Assembly (NCBI GenBank): GCA_946403085.1 | Contig: CAMIYM010000023.1 | Coordinates: forward strand, 1 to 34,190 | DNA: 34,190 nucleotides | Source: an uncultured Clostridia bacterium | GTDB taxonomy: Bacteria > Bacillota > Clostridia > Saccharofermentanales > Saccharofermentanaceae | Reading direction: 5' to 3' | In this document: one piece after another, positions 1 to 8,547 of the stretch | Layout: each line of letters starts with the position of its first letter | Numbering within the stretch: position 1 is the first letter of the stretch | The notes under the pieces: model-generated | What the model was told of the DNA's origin: nothing | The model's input: the letters and a program-made list of their open reading frames with translations, nothing else | Database searches by the model: none | Position numbers and translations under genes: made by a program

Positions 1-50
1 CGTTCCATATCATTAACGCATATATAAAGCGAATCGATTTTGCAAAACAT
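1..50 (-). CDS. VOC (glyoxalase-fold) protein, N-terminal fragment cut by window edge
   Basis: An ATG at 50-48 on the minus strand is preceded by GGGAG five bases upstream. It opens a frame reading MFCKIDSLYICVNDME before the window ends. This is the typical beginning of a vicinal-oxygen-chelate protein: a beta strand, then a D-M-x-x-A-type helix start. It resembles the start of the next gene upstream (110-520), so the two are probably paralogous, co-transcribed VOC genes. Only 16 codons are visible, so the family call is tentative and the substrate unknown. Confidence 0.55.
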   Translation of the reverse strand, partial: MFCKIDSLYICVNDME

Positions 51-109
51 TTATACTCCCATTCCTTTCTCTGCCTAATAAACTGCTGATCTTTTATACT
101 GAACCTCTA

Positions 110-520
110 TTACAAATCCTTTTCCTCATACGGTTTATCCCAAGAACCAATCTCTATCAGATTGCCTTCGGGATCGGCAATATAGCAAGTCCTTTGTCCC
201 CATGGTTCAGTGGTAGGGGCAAGGACAGACGTTGCACCTTGCTCGATCACTCGATTATATGTAGCATCTACTTCATCGAAAGAATCAACATAAAGTGCGA
301 GTTCAAAATGGCCATTCAGACCTTTTACGTATTCATACCTTCGGCTTGTCATTGTCTCAACGTCTTTCCGACCATAGAACAAGAAAAGAGTGCCGTCCTT
401 AACCAGATAAACGTTTGATGTATCCTCTGCTTCTTTTATCTCAAACCCGAGAACATCTCTGTAAAAACGGATCATTACCGCCATATCTTCAACAAATATA
501 CCGAAACCATCTAATCTCAT
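110..520 (-). CDS. VOC family protein (glyoxalase/bleomycin-resistance/dioxygenase fold)
   Basis: A 136-residue protein with the two beta-alpha-beta-beta-beta repeats of the VOC fold. The first repeat carries the F-V-E-D-M start and FYRDVLGF, and the second ends in DPEGNLIEI, the classic VOC C-terminal strand with the metal-ligand Glu. His in HFELALYV is another likely metal ligand. These are metal-dependent lyases, dioxygenases or antibiotic-binding proteins; the substrate here cannot be told. A longer frame to 586 exists, but that start would overlap the GNAT gene. I chose the ATG at 520 because GAGG lies 8 bases upstream of it and only 2 from the ATG at 526. It is probably co-transcribed with the two GNAT genes upstream. 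Confidence 0.8.
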   Translation of the reverse strand: MRLDGFGIFVEDMAVMIRFYRDVLGFEIKEAEDTSNVYLVKDGTLFLFYGRKDVETMTSRRYEYVKGLNGHFELALYVDSFDEVDATYNRVIEQGATSVLAPTTEPWGQRTCYIADPEGNLIEIGSWDKPYEEKDL

Positions 521-564
521 ATGCATGTCCTCGCTCTTTTTCTGCTGATTATCTATACTTCCGA

Positions 565-1083
565 TCACAATTTCTTCTGCATCCACAAAAGGTCATACCA
601 ACGGTCGAATTTCTTGCCGATACCTTTCAGCTGAGCTACCTTCTCATATCCCATATGTTTATGGAATTCATAACTGTCGTGCGAAAGATATTCATCCTCT
701 GTCTCACAAAAGGCGCTTCCGGCTAACATATTTACGATTCCGAGATCCTTTAACCTCTTTTCCAGTTCAGCATACATTAAGGATCCGATTCCCTGTCTTC
801 TATAGTCTTTATCAACATAAATGGAATTGGCTACTGTCCAGGAATAAGCATCTCTCGGACTATATGTTCCTGCATAAACATATCCGACTATGTAGTCATC
901 CTTAACAGCAACAAGATATGGATATTTCTTCATTACATTTCTCATTCTTTCGGTAAACTCCTCAACTGAAGGCACCTCATATTCGAATGAAACGGCTGTG
1001 TTTAACACATAGTATGAGTAGATTTCAACAAGTCTTGCTGCATCTTCTGTTGTTGCTTCACGTATCTTTATCATAGTATTCAT
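565..1083 (-). CDS. GNAT N-acetyltransferase (phosphinothricin/YncA-like)
   Basis: A 172-residue acetyltransferase using acetyl-CoA. The acetyl-CoA pyrophosphate-binding motif RRQGIG is at residues 95-100. The N-terminal pattern (R-x-A-x-x-x-D, then an I-Y-x-x-Y-V region followed by S-F-E) and the W-x-V-x-x-S-I-Y-V strand match the phosphinothricin/methionine-sulfoximine acetyltransferase branch. The likely substrate is therefore a toxic amino-acid analogue, but this is inference. The start abuts the stop of the upstream GNAT gene (TGA immediately followed by ATG), implying translational coupling. An alternative ATG lies three codons in. Confidence 0.8.
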   Translation of the reverse strand: MNTMIKIREATTEDAARLVEIYSYYVLNTAVSFEYEVPSVEEFTERMRNVMKKYPYLVAVKDDYIVGYVYAGTYSPRDAYSWTVANSIYVDKDYRRQGIGSLMYAELEKRLKDLGIVNMLAGSAFCETEDEYLSHDSYEFHKHMGYEKVAQLKGIGKKFDRWYDLLWMQKKL

Positions 1084-1530
1084 TCACTTTCTAAGATCTA
1101 TTCTCATAGAGACGATTCCGTTTTCTTCTGATAATTCTTCAAACCCCATTCGTTTATACAGACCGTATCCTATGCTCATGACTTCCGGTTTGGTCGTGAA
1201 AACAACTTCTTTGAATCCGAGTTCAGAGGCCTTGTCCGTCATTGCCTTGATCATTATCCGGGCATACCCTTTTCCTCTGTATTCAGGCCTGATAAACAAG
1301 CGTTTTCCTTCACATGTTTGGTCATTTTTCTTTCTGACAGCTACGCAGGCCACAGGTTTGTCTTCTTCGTATCCGATCAATATTGCTCCGCCGGAATAAT
1401 ATCCATCCAGATCATTCAATTCTTTATCAAACGAGACAAAACAGCTTTCCGCCCCTTTGATATGAGAATACTCAATAAACAGGTCCTTGATTATTTTTGT
1501 ATCAGCATTCTCTTCAACTCTAAACGCCAT
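1084..1530 (-). CDS. GNAT family N-acetyltransferase
   Basis: A 148-residue single-domain GNAT. The acetyl-CoA motif RPEYRGKGYA falls at residues 81-90, and the end of the fold is LYKRMGFEEL, the usual Y-x-x-x-G-F strand-helix. GAGG lies 9 bases before the ATG. It leads a leftward cluster (GNAT, GNAT, VOC, VOC) and lies just downstream of a promoter plus hairpin leader repeat (1548-1622). The acceptor substrate is unknown. Confidence 0.82.
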   Translation of the reverse strand: MAFRVEENADTKIIKDLFIEYSHIKGAESCFVSFDKELNDLDGYYSGGAILIGYEEDKPVACVAVRKKNDQTCEGKRLFIRPEYRGKGYARIMIKAMTDKASELGFKEVVFTTKPEVMSIGYGLYKRMGFEELSEENGIVSMRIDLRK

Positions 1531-1547
1531 AAACTTTTTCCTCTTTA

Positions 1548-1622
1548 CTGCTGATTTTCCCGACTAAGGGATCACTCCCTCAGACCAGGTAATTATATCA
1601 TCCGGGTAAAGAACTCTTGATA
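1548..1622 (-). repeat. Leader repeat copy 1: promoter-like box plus GNRA-capped hairpin
   Basis: On the minus strand a TATAAT box (1597-1592) is followed 9 bases later by a hairpin (1583-1564), CTGAGGGA-GTGA-TCCCTTAG. It has eight base pairs (one G-U) closed by a GTGA, i.e. GNRA, tetraloop. Transcription would start close to the 5' side of the hairpin. It lies just upstream of the GNAT gene starting at 1530. Near-identical copies occur at 2297-2345 and 3035-3108. Confidence 0.7.
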
Positions 1623-1713
1623 ACTTTTTGAGCTGCAAAACCTTATAAATGGAATACAAATATGTTCCCATCGAAAAAACAATATGCCAATTATGGGGGC
1701 TTATTAGGGGGCT

Positions 1714-1748
1714 TAAAAAACGGAAACGCCCTATTTACGGGAGTTTCC
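1714..1748 (-). terminator. Rho-independent terminator after the 1761-2279 gene
   Basis: On the minus strand GGAAACTCCC and GGGCGTTTCC form a ten-base stem with one mismatch around a TAAATA-type loop, followed by a run of six T. It lies just downstream of the stop of the 1761-2279 gene. Its sequence resembles the guaA terminator at 3201-3233, so the two intergenic regions appear related. Confidence 0.75.
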
Positions 1749-1760
1749 AGAGTTTTGAAA

Positions 1761-2279
1761 TTATTCGAGTTCTGTTATCTTGAAGTCATATAATTCAGGT
1801 TCACTTAAACCAATGCAGATAAACCTTAGCTTTCCGTACAGTCTTCCGGCCTCTTTGCCGATATACCATCCTCTGACTTTTCTGAACTCCGCATTAAGGA
1901 TCTTTCTTACTGCTTTATACAATCCGTCAGATATCTCATTATCTTCCATAGTTGCAAACATACCATGGATCAAACCGGTTCCGTCTTCGCTGATCCCCGA
2001 AGGATCAAATTCCAACGATCGGCCGTTCTCTCCCGGATATACCTGTCCGAATTTATTTCTGACTGCTTCGTCATCGCATCTCATTATCAGATAACTTATC
2101 TCATTATGCTTTTCTCTCAATGTGCCAAGACCGGGAATATCCTTAACTGTACTATACAATATGCTGTCGGTCTTCCCGCATTGTATATATTTGATCCCAA
2201 ACGGAAGTTGTTCTTCCATTTCTGAAAGAACAGAAACCATATCATTTTTAGTAGCGAAAAAATTAATCCTCTTAACCAT
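1761..2279 (-). CDS. Hypothetical protein, 172 aa
   Basis: A complete open frame with its own terminator downstream and a leader repeat upstream, so a real gene. I do not recognise the family. It is soluble and of mixed alpha/beta character, with no signal peptide or membrane segment. A central segment reads YLIMRCDDEAVRNKFGQVY, and the C-terminal half holds a helical region (GLYKAVRKILNAEFRKVRGWYIG) likely ending in beta strands. The ribosome binding site is weak (GAG close to the ATG). Neighbours of unrelated function give no clue. Confidence 0.6.
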   Translation of the reverse strand: MVKRINFFATKNDMVSVLSEMEEQLPFGIKYIQCGKTDSILYSTVKDIPGLGTLREKHNEISYLIMRCDDEAVRNKFGQVYPGENGRSLEFDPSGISEDGTGLIHGMFATMEDNEISDGLYKAVRKILNAEFRKVRGWYIGKEAGRLYGKLRFICIGLSEPELYDFKITELE

Positions 2280-2296
2280 ATCTCAATGCACAATAC

Positions 2297-2345
2297 TGAT
2301 TATTTTCTTGACTAAGGGATCACTCCCTCAGACATGGTAATTATT
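2297..2345 (-). repeat. Leader repeat copy 2 (truncated at the promoter side)
   Basis: Hairpin at 2331-2312, identical in stem and GTGA loop to copy 1, preceded by the conserved TAATTACC. The TATAAT part is not intact. The TAA of this block doubles as the stop codon of the 2341-2958 gene. It sits 18 bases before the end of the spacer leading into the 1761-2279 gene. Confidence 0.65.
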
Positions 2346-2958
2346 CCACTCGGGAATTGTTTTCTTTATTCTTGTGCGCCAATTTGTTCAGGAACAGGAA
2401 GAGCGCACCAACAGCAAACATCATGAGATAAAATACAGCACCAATAATCAGCGCATCTGTGATGCTGACTTCATCCGGCTCGAAAAACCCGTAAACAAAA
2501 CTGCCTCTGAACTTTCCGAGAACAAAATCAAATAAGAGGTATAAGAGCATGAGCACAGGTGTTACCAATAACTTTTTTACAGCCTTACCTTCGCGGTCAT
2601 TGAAAAAGAGGATATAACACAAAATAAACAGCACCGGCGACAACGCGTGAAGATAGAAAAATGCGCCCTCAAAATTCATATGATATGCGCCCGATAAGCT
2701 GCCCATGCAGATAGCAAATACAAAGAATATTCCTGCTGAGATATTTCTGTAGAGCACACCGGGGATGCTTTTCCCATTAAGATTCAATATACCGTCAGCA
2801 ACCAGAAATAAACCTCCCAATGTGTTAGAAATACAAGTGAATTCAACAAGATATTCAGGGATTGGCAAGTATCCTATCAATACGGCGATTGGCATGGAAA
2901 TACCAACAACTATCTTTATCCAAGCGATAATCTTATCGTTCTTTATTATGTTGCTCAT
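2341..2958 (-). CDS. Pr6Pr-like integral membrane protein
   Basis: A 205-residue protein with about six hydrophobic helices: roughly residues 10-30, 38-55, 70-88, 100-118, 130-148 and 165-190. The pattern FTCISN in helix 2, LHALSPVLFILCYILFF and the later YGFFEPD match what I recall of the Pr6Pr (FAR-17a/AIG1-like) membrane protein family, whose function in bacteria is unclear. The C-terminus is short and charged. It is preceded by leader repeat copy 3 and overlaps copy 2 at its stop codon. The ribosome binding site is poor. Confidence 0.6.
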   Translation of the reverse strand: MSNIIKNDKIIAWIKIVVGISMPIAVLIGYLPIPEYLVEFTCISNTLGGLFLVADGILNLNGKSIPGVLYRNISAGIFFVFAICMGSLSGAYHMNFEGAFFYLHALSPVLFILCYILFFNDREGKAVKKLLVTPVLMLLYLLFDFVLGKFRGSFVYGFFEPDEVSITDALIIGAVFYLMMFAVGALFLFLNKLAHKNKENNSRVE

Positions 2959-3034
2959 CTCAATCTCTTATATGAATTCCTGTCAAATAAATGGATCTCT
3001 ACTGTTATCCATATTCCTTAGTTGATATTATAGC

Positions 3035-3108
3035 TGCTAATTTTCTTGACTAAGGGATCACTCCCGCAGACAAGGTAATTATATCATCCGGGTAAAGTTC
3101 TCTTGATA
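3035..3108 (-). repeat. Leader repeat copy 3: promoter-like box plus hairpin
   Basis: Minus-strand TATAAT at 3083-3078, then a hairpin at 3069-3050 (one stem base changed to a mismatch relative to copy 1) with the same GTGA loop. Similarity with copy 1 continues upstream of the box through CTTTACCCGGATGA and ATCAAGAG. It lies upstream of the membrane protein gene starting at 2958. Confidence 0.68.
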
Positions 3109-3200
3109 TCTTTTTATGCTACAGATCCATTAATTGAATATGGTTCTGCTACTGTCTCAAAAATATATGAGTTCAAGATTTAGTGGCTTTTTGTTGGCTT

Positions 3201-3233
3201 TAAAAAATGAAATGCCCTATTTTAGGGCATTTC
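3201..3233 (-). terminator. Rho-independent terminator of guaA
   Basis: Minus-strand perfect stem GAAATGCCCTA / TAGGGCATTTC with a short A/T loop, followed by six T. It begins 13 bases beyond the guaA stop. Confidence 0.85.
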
Positions 3234-3246
3234 CAGCGTTTTGCGA

Positions 3247-4788
3247 TTATTCAAGCTCTATCGTTGACGGGGGTTTGCCCGTGCAGTCGTAGAAGACGCG
3301 GCTGATACCTTTGACTTCGTTTACGATCCTGTTCGTGACCTTGTTAATGAGTGACCAGGGAAGCTCTGCTGCTTCGGCGGTCATGAAGTCTGTGGTTGTG
3401 ACAGCGCGGAGGAGACATGCGTAATCGTATGTTCTCTCGTCGCCCATACAGCCTACGGAACGCATATTTGTAAGTGCTACAAAGTACTGGTTAGCGTATT
3501 TGTCGAAGCCCGCCAGCTGCATCTCTCTTCTGAAGATCGCATCAGCATCCTGAACAAGCTTTACCTTCTCGGCAGTAACTTCGCCTATGATCCTTATCGC
3601 AAGACCCGGGCCGGGGAACGGCTGACGGAAGACGAGGTTCTCGGGAATTCCGAGCTCCAAGCCGGCCTTTCTTACTTCATCCTTGAACAGGAGTCTTAAG
3701 GGTTCGATGATCTCTTTGAAATCAACATAGTCAGGAAGTCCGCCTACATTGTGGTGAGACTTGATAACAGCGCTCTTTCCAAGACCGGATTCGATAACGT
3801 CAGGATAGATCGTACCCTGTACGAGGAAGTCGACAGCGCCTACCTTCTTTGCCTCTTCTTCAAATACTCTGATGAATTCCTCACCAATAATCTTTCGCTT
3901 TGTCTCAGGATCAGTAACTCCTGCAAGCTTGGAATAGAATCTATCCTGTGCATTGACTCTGATGAAGTTAAGATCGTAAGGGCCTTCAGGTCCGAATACA
4001 GCTTCTACTTCGTCGCCCTCGTTCTTTCTTAAAAGGCCATGATCAACGAAAACGCACGTAAGCTGCTTTCCGACTGCCTTTGAAAGAAGTACTGCGGCTA
4101 CTGAAGAATCGACGCCGCCTGAAAGAGCACAGAGAACTTTGCCTGAGCCGACCTTTTCGCGGATCTCCTTAATGGATGTCTCGACGAATGAATCCATCTT
4201 CCAGTCGCACTTACACTTGCAGACATTCTTAACGAAGTTGGCAAGCATCTTGGTGCCTTCAACGGTGTGGACTACTTCAGGATGGAACTGAACGCAGTAG
4301 AGATTATCTTCAACATTCTCAGCTGCAGCTACCGGGCAGACCTCAGTGTGAGCAGTGATCTTGAATCCGGGTGCGGGAGTGGCGATATAGACTGTATGGC
4401 TCATCCAGCAGACTGTCTTGGGAGATACATCTTTGAAAAGCTTTGCATCAGTATCAACAAGAACGTCAGTGTGGCCATATTCTCTAACGGGTGCGGCCTT
4501 GACCTCTCCTCCAAGGAGATAGTTCATGAGCTGGGCGCCATAGCAGATACCGAGAACAGGAATACCGAGCTTGAAGAGTTCGGGAGAGCACTTCGGAGCA
4601 TCGTCTTCGTATACAGTTGAAGGACCACCCGTGAGGATAATTCCCTTGGGATTCAAAGCCTTGATCTCATCAATGCTCGTGGTGTGGGGTCTGACTTCAC
4701 TGTAGACATTCTGCTCTCTTACGCGTCTGGCAATGAGCTGGTTATACTGCCCTCCGAAATCGAGGACGAGGATCATTTCCTTGGCCAT
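3247..4788 (-). CDS. guaA: GMP synthase (glutamine-hydrolysing)
   Basis: Converts XMP to GMP using ATP and glutamine; cytosolic, last step of de novo GMP synthesis. The 513-residue length is normal. The N-terminal class I glutamine amidotransferase has the nucleophile Cys82 (GICYGAQ) and the His169/Glu171 pair (FHPEV). The ATP pyrophosphatase domain has the P-loop SGGVDSS at 223-229, and the C-terminal dimerisation domain ends in [15 protein letters not shown] lies 7 bases before the ATG. A TATAAT box lies about 40 bases upstream. It has its own terminator, so it is probably monocistronic, and it neighbours purA, the parallel AMP branch. Confidence 0.98.
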   Translation of the reverse strand: MAKEMILVLDFGGQYNQLIARRVREQNVYSEVRPHTTSIDEIKALNPKGIILTGGPSTVYEDDAPKCSPELFKLGIPVLGICYGAQLMNYLLGGEVKAAPVREYGHTDVLVDTDAKLFKDVSPKTVCWMSHTVYIATPAPGFKITAHTEVCPVAAAENVEDNLYCVQFHPEVVHTVEGTKMLANFVKNVCKCKCDWKMDSFVETSIKEIREKVGSGKVLCALSGGVDSSVAAVLLSKAVGKQLTCVFVDHGLLRKNEGDEVEAVFGPEGPYDLNFIRVNAQDRFYSKLAGVTDPETKRKIIGEEFIRVFEEEAKKVGAVDFLVQGTIYPDVIESGLGKSAVIKSHHNVGGLPDYVDFKEIIEPLRLLFKDEVRKAGLELGIPENLVFRQPFPGPGLAIRIIGEVTAEKVKLVQDADAIFRREMQLAGFDKYANQYFVALTNMRSVGCMGDERTYDYACLLRAVTTTDFMTAEAAELPWSLINKVTNRIVNEVKGISRVFYDCTGKPPSTIELE

Positions 4789-4825
4789 GGGAATTCCTCC
4801 AAAATCACATATATCTTATGGGTTA

Positions 4826-4831
4826 ATTATA
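4826..4831 (-). promoter_or_regulatory. Probable -10 box of guaA
   Basis: TATAAT on the minus strand in the 137-bp AT-rich gap upstream of guaA. No convincing -35 box at 17 bases. I looked for a purine riboswitch core here and saw none. Confidence 0.45.
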
Positions 4832-4925
4832 TGCTTGCTCTCCACTCGCGAAAACAGGAAATTGTTTGCTTATTAGCGAAAAACATAAGGCTTTTAAATA
4901 TTTATGTTTTGGTAAGTTTTACATA

Positions 4926-4962
4926 AATAAAAGAGCTGCAGTCCTTGCGGGTGCTGCAGCTC
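4926..4962 (-). terminator. Rho-independent terminator of purA
   Basis: Stem GAGCTGCAG / CTGCAGCTC around a 12-base loop, then TTTTATTT on the minus strand, just after the purA stop. T-rich sequence on the other side could let it work in both directions. Confidence 0.85.
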
Positions 4963-4985
4963 CGTTTTTCGCATTTTTTCAGGGA

Positions 4986-6266
4986 TTATCTTCTGATGAT
5001 CTCTTCTCTTACAGGACCTGTTGATACGATAGAGATGTGTACGCCGATCTCCTTTTCGATGAACTCGACATAATCCTGAGCTTCCTTGGGAAGCTTATCG
5101 TATTCGGTGAGTCCGCGGATCTCGCCCTTGCCCTTCCATGAAGGAAGATATTCGATAACAGGCTTGCACTTGTCAAGCAATGTGGGATTCGGGAAATCCT
5201 TGGTGATCTTTCCGTCGATCTCATAAGCTGTGCATACAGGGATCTTATCGAGGTAACCAAGAACGTCGAGGTTTGTGAGAGCAACGTCTGTACCACCCTG
5301 GAGTCTTACGCCGTAACGTGTAGCTACGCAGTCGAACCAGCCGACTCTTCTCGGACGTCCTGTTGTTGCACCGTACTCACCCTTATCGCCGCCACGGTCT
5401 CTCAATTCCTTAGCAACTGCTTCATCGAGGATCTCGGAAACGAATGCACCGCCGCCTACAGATGAAGAGTAAGCCTTTGTAACTACAACGATCTTCTTGA
5501 TCTCATAAGGCGGAATGCCTGCACCAACGCAGCCGTATCCTGCAAGAGTTGAAGAAGATGTAACCATCGGGTAGATACCCATGTCAGGATCCTTCATGGT
5601 TCCAAGCTGGCCTTCAAGAAGGATCTTCTTATCAGCCTTGATAGCATCGTAGAGATAAGCCTGTGTATTTGTAACGAAAGGCTTGATGAGTCTTCCCTGC
5701 TCGAGCATCTCGGCAAGGAGTGTCTCAGGATCGATAGGATCCTTGTGGTAAAGGTTAACGAGGAGAGCATTCTTGATCTCGAGAACACGGTTGATCTTCT
5801 CTCTTAATGTTTCCTCATCGAAAAGTTCAGAAACCTGGAAACCGATCTTGGCATACTTATCGGAGAAGAAAGGTGCGATACCTGACTTTGTGGAACCGAA
5901 AGCCTTGCCGCCAAGTCTCTCTTCTTCAAACTTATCGAAGTCAACATGGTAAGGCATAACGACCTGAACTCTGTCAGATACGAGAAGCTGGGGATTTAAG
6001 CCCTGCTCCTTGATGGAGTTATATTCGTTGATGAACTTACGGATATCCAAAGCAACGCCGTTGCCGATGATGTTCACGATATTCTCGTGACATACGCCAG
6101 AAGGCATAAGGTGAAGTGCAAATCTGCCGTGCTCGTTGATAATGGTGTGTCCTGCATTTGCTCCGCCCTGGAATCTGATTACGATATCTGATTCGTTTGC
6201 AAGAAGGTCTGTGATCTTACCCTTGCCTTCATCGCCCCAGTTAGCGCCAACGATAGCCGTTACCAT
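4986..6266 (-). CDS. purA: Adenylosuccinate synthetase
   Basis: Joins IMP and aspartate using GTP to give adenylosuccinate, the committed step to AMP. The 426-residue length is normal. The GTP-binding N-terminus NWGDEGKGKITDLLA includes the catalytic Asp, followed by GGANAGHTI with the catalytic His. The later TGRPRRVGWFD and TKAYSSSVGGG blocks are family signatures. GGAGG lies 7 bases before the ATG. A TATAAT box lies about 55 bases upstream at 6328-6323. It is followed by a terminator, so it is a separate unit from guaA. Confidence 0.98.
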   Translation of the reverse strand: MVTAIVGANWGDEGKGKITDLLANESDIVIRFQGGANAGHTIINEHGRFALHLMPSGVCHENIVNIIGNGVALDIRKFINEYNSIKEQGLNPQLLVSDRVQVVMPYHVDFDKFEEERLGGKAFGSTKSGIAPFFSDKYAKIGFQVSELFDEETLREKINRVLEIKNALLVNLYHKDPIDPETLLAEMLEQGRLIKPFVTNTQAYLYDAIKADKKILLEGQLGTMKDPDMGIYPMVTSSSTLAGYGCVGAGIPPYEIKKIVVVTKAYSSSVGGGAFVSEILDEAVAKELRDRGGDKGEYGATTGRPRRVGWFDCVATRYGVRLQGGTDVALTNLDVLGYLDKIPVCTAYEIDGKITKDFPNPTLLDKCKPVIEYLPSWKGKGEIRGLTEYDKLPKEAQDYVEFIEKEIGVHISIVSTGPVREEIIRR

Positions 6267-6384
6267 ATTTATTCCTCCAAAAAATAATATCTCTATAATA
6301 AGGATTTATTAAACCCGCGCCAATTATAACAGAAATAATTAAATAGTGGGGAATTTCTGCATTTTGAGTGATTTTTCGGTGTTT

Positions 6385-7101
6385 TTACCCCTTCATCCTG
6401 CAGATAACTACTCTTCTCCAGCCTTTTCTGCCATATTCGTATGTACAGGTAACCAGGGTAAGCTGCCTTTTGTCAGTGATATCCCCTGTCGTGTACTTCA
6501 TCAGGTCAGTGGCCTTTATTATCTTTGATTCTTCCACATAGAAGACTTTTTCTTTTCCGTCCTTGCCGGTAAATACGACTTTATCGCCTTTTTTAAGCTG
6601 CCCGAGCTTATGGAACATCGAACCGTCTCTGTAGTTATGTCCCAGGATGGTCGCATTTCCGACTTCACCCGGCATGACCGAATCTCCGTAGTGACCGGGT
6701 CCGTATCTCAAAGATACTTTTGTTGCTTCGTCCCATACGGAATACTTGATCTTTATCTTGCTGATATTCAGGATACCGATCGAATTAAGAACGACCTTGG
6801 CATTCGGAGCAGGTGTCGCTTCAGGTTCTTCCTCACCGATAAAATCGTATCCTTCCCCTTCAACCTCATTTCCGATTGCCGGAACGACATATGTCATTTC
6901 AGACTCTTTTGTCTCTACTATCTTCTCGGAGATAACAGTAAGTGCCTCTTGTGACATCTTCTGTCTGTTATAGCGTTTTATGGGTTCGATAAGCAGGAAA
7001 ATAATGCCGGCTACAAGTAAGACCGCACCAATCAATATCAGGGTCGTATTAAGTGTTTTACTTCTGGTCTTTGACCCTTTAACAACCTCTATGCGTTTCA
7101 T
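6385..7101 (-). CDS. Sortase (class B/D-like), membrane anchored
   Basis: A cysteine transpeptidase that attaches or crosslinks proteins at the cell surface. From the start at 7101 it is 238 residues. A basic N-terminus is followed by a single membrane segment (about 19-38) and a linker with PEATPAP. The sortase barrel has catalytic His155 (GHNYRDG), Cys219 (TLVTCTYEYG) and Arg229/230 after it. A longer frame to 7149 adds 16 residues. I prefer 7101 because a TATAAT box (within 7159-7150) would otherwise overlap the longer start and CAGGA lies just before this ATG. No LPxTG-type substrate is in the window. It is divergent from dnaA. Confidence 0.85.
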   Translation of the reverse strand: MKRIEVVKGSKTRSKTLNTTLILIGAVLLVAGIIFLLIEPIKRYNRQKMSQEALTVISEKIVETKESEMTYVVPAIGNEVEGEGYDFIGEEEPEATPAPNAKVVLNSIGILNISKIKIKYSVWDEATKVSLRYGPGHYGDSVMPGEVGNATILGHNYRDGSMFHKLGQLKKGDKVVFTGKDGKEKVFYVEESKIIKATDLMKYTTGDITDKRQLTLVTCTYEYGRKGWRRVVICRMKG

Positions 7102-7209
7102 TATCCTGCCCGATTTTTCGAAGAATTTTAATATAAAATGCTTATTCATTATACCCTTAAACCGTGCTATTATGTTATTCGCACGTCATTTTTGTTACGG
7201 AGGGATTAC

Positions 7210-8547
7210 ATGGAGAGTTCTTTATGGACTAATGCGCTCAGTCTTCTTAAGTTTGACGATAATATCGATATCGTCACTTATGAGTCTATCCTTTGCAAGA
7301 TGAGCGTTGCCCATTCTGATGATGATGTGCTTGTTCTTGCTGCAAGAGACCCTTATTCTCTTGATCTCGTTAAGAGCCAGAAGCTCAGCAAGATAATCGA
7401 TAATGCAATAAGGCATGCAAATCATGATAAATCCTGTGCAGTTAAATTCATCCTTCAGGGTGACGATAATGCCCTGAATGCTTCCGTAAATTCCGAGAAG
7501 AAAGCTGCAAGACAGGCTAAGAGTGAGATCCCTACCACTACAGGTCTTACAGGCGAATTTACCTTTGCTAACTTCGTCGTAGGCGACTGTAACCGCTTTG
7601 CTCATGCTTCAGCTGTATCTGTCGCATCAAAGCCCGGCCAGAAACAGAGAAATCCTTTCTTCTTATGGGGTAATTCCGGTCTTGGAAAGACTCACCTTAT
7701 GAAGGCAATAGGTAATGCAATTCTTGAACAGCATCCCGAGAAGAAAGTTATCTACACCACATGTGAAGCCTTCACAAATGCTTTTATCGCGACAATTCAG
7801 AATAAGAATTATACGGATTTCCGTAATAAATACCGTTCTGTCGATGTACTTCTTATCGATGATATCCAGTTCCTTATTGGTAAAGACAGCGTTCAGACGG
7901 AATTCTTCAATACTTTCGAAGCTTTGATCGACGCAGGCAAGCAGATCGTTATTACCTGTGACAAGGCTCCTTCTAACCTTACAGAACTTAGCAGCAGACT
8001 CGTATCAAGATTCCAGGACGGCATCATGTTCGATGTCCAGCCGCCGGATTTTGAGACCCGTAAGGCTATCTTCTTAAGCAAGCTCGAGAATGAGAATTTC
8101 ACATTGTCTGATGAGATCGTCGACTATGTCTGTGAGAACGTTACTACTAATATCAGACAGCTTAATGGTGCATTCAACACCATTTCTTCTTACGTTACCC
8201 TGGCAAACGGTGAACTTTCTCTGGAAGATGTCCAGAAGATCATAATTCCCATCGTTCAGCCTAATAAAAAGAAGTATCTGACACCTGAAATGGTCATAAA
8301 TGCAGTTGCAAATTACTATGATCTGACACCTGATAAGCTCACTTCCAAGCTCAGAAGTGCTGATATATCCACTGCCAGAAATGTTGCTATGTTCATCTGC
8401 AGGGATTATCTCGAATTCAAGTATGAGAAGATCGGCCAGCTTTTCGGCGGACGTAAGCATACTACAGTTATGCACGGCTGCACCAATGTCGATGAGGATA
8501 ATGAACTCAAAAAGATAGCTGAAGCTATCGTAAAGAACATTACCTGA
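7210..8547 (+). CDS. dnaA: Chromosomal replication initiator DnaA, with atypical DNA-reading residue
   Basis: AAA+ ATPase that binds and opens oriC. From the ATG at 7210 (GGAGGG 5 bases upstream) it has 445 residues; the longer frame from 7138 lacks a ribosome binding site. Domain I spans about 1-75. Domain II is short and Lys/Ala rich. The AAA+ core has Walker A GNSGLGKT at 154-161 and Walker B LLIDDIQF. Domain IV ends in the DnaA signature. Here GGRDHTTV is replaced by GGRKHTTV: Lys416 stands where most DnaA proteins have the Asp that contacts bases of the DnaA box. The basic loop before it (KLRSADISTARN) also differs from the usual Arg-rich one. The neighbouring gap lacks a cluster of classical boxes but has many GAACA 9-mers. 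Confidence 0.97.
   Translation: MESSLWTNALSLLKFDDNIDIVTYESILCKMSVAHSDDDVLVLAARDPYSLDLVKSQKLSKIIDNAIRHANHDKSCAVKFILQGDDNALNASVNSEKKAARQAKSEIPTTTGLTGEFTFANFVVGDCNRFAHASAVSVASKPGQKQRNPFFLWGNSGLGKTHLMKAIGNAILEQHPEKKVIYTTCEAFTNAFIATIQNKNYTDFRNKYRSVDVLLIDDIQFLIGKDSVQTEFFNTFEALIDAGKQIVITCDKAPSNLTELSSRLVSRFQDGIMFDVQPPDFETRKAIFLSKLENENFTLSDEIVDYVCENVTTNIRQLNGAFNTISSYVTLANGELSLEDVQKIIIPIVQPNKKKYLTPEMVINAVANYYDLTPDKLTSKLRSADISTARNVAMFICRDYLEFKYEKIGQLFGGRKHTTVMHGCTNVDEDNELKKIAEAIVKNIT

Noticed and set aside
4789..4925. Purine riboswitch upstream of guaA
   Set aside because: No recognisable purine aptamer core or paired kissing loops were seen; only an AT-rich gap with a TATAAT box.
7138..7209. 24-residue N-terminal extension of DnaA
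   Set aside because: GGAGGG directly precedes the ATG at 7210, the extension has no such site and overlaps the divergent promoter region of the sortase gene.
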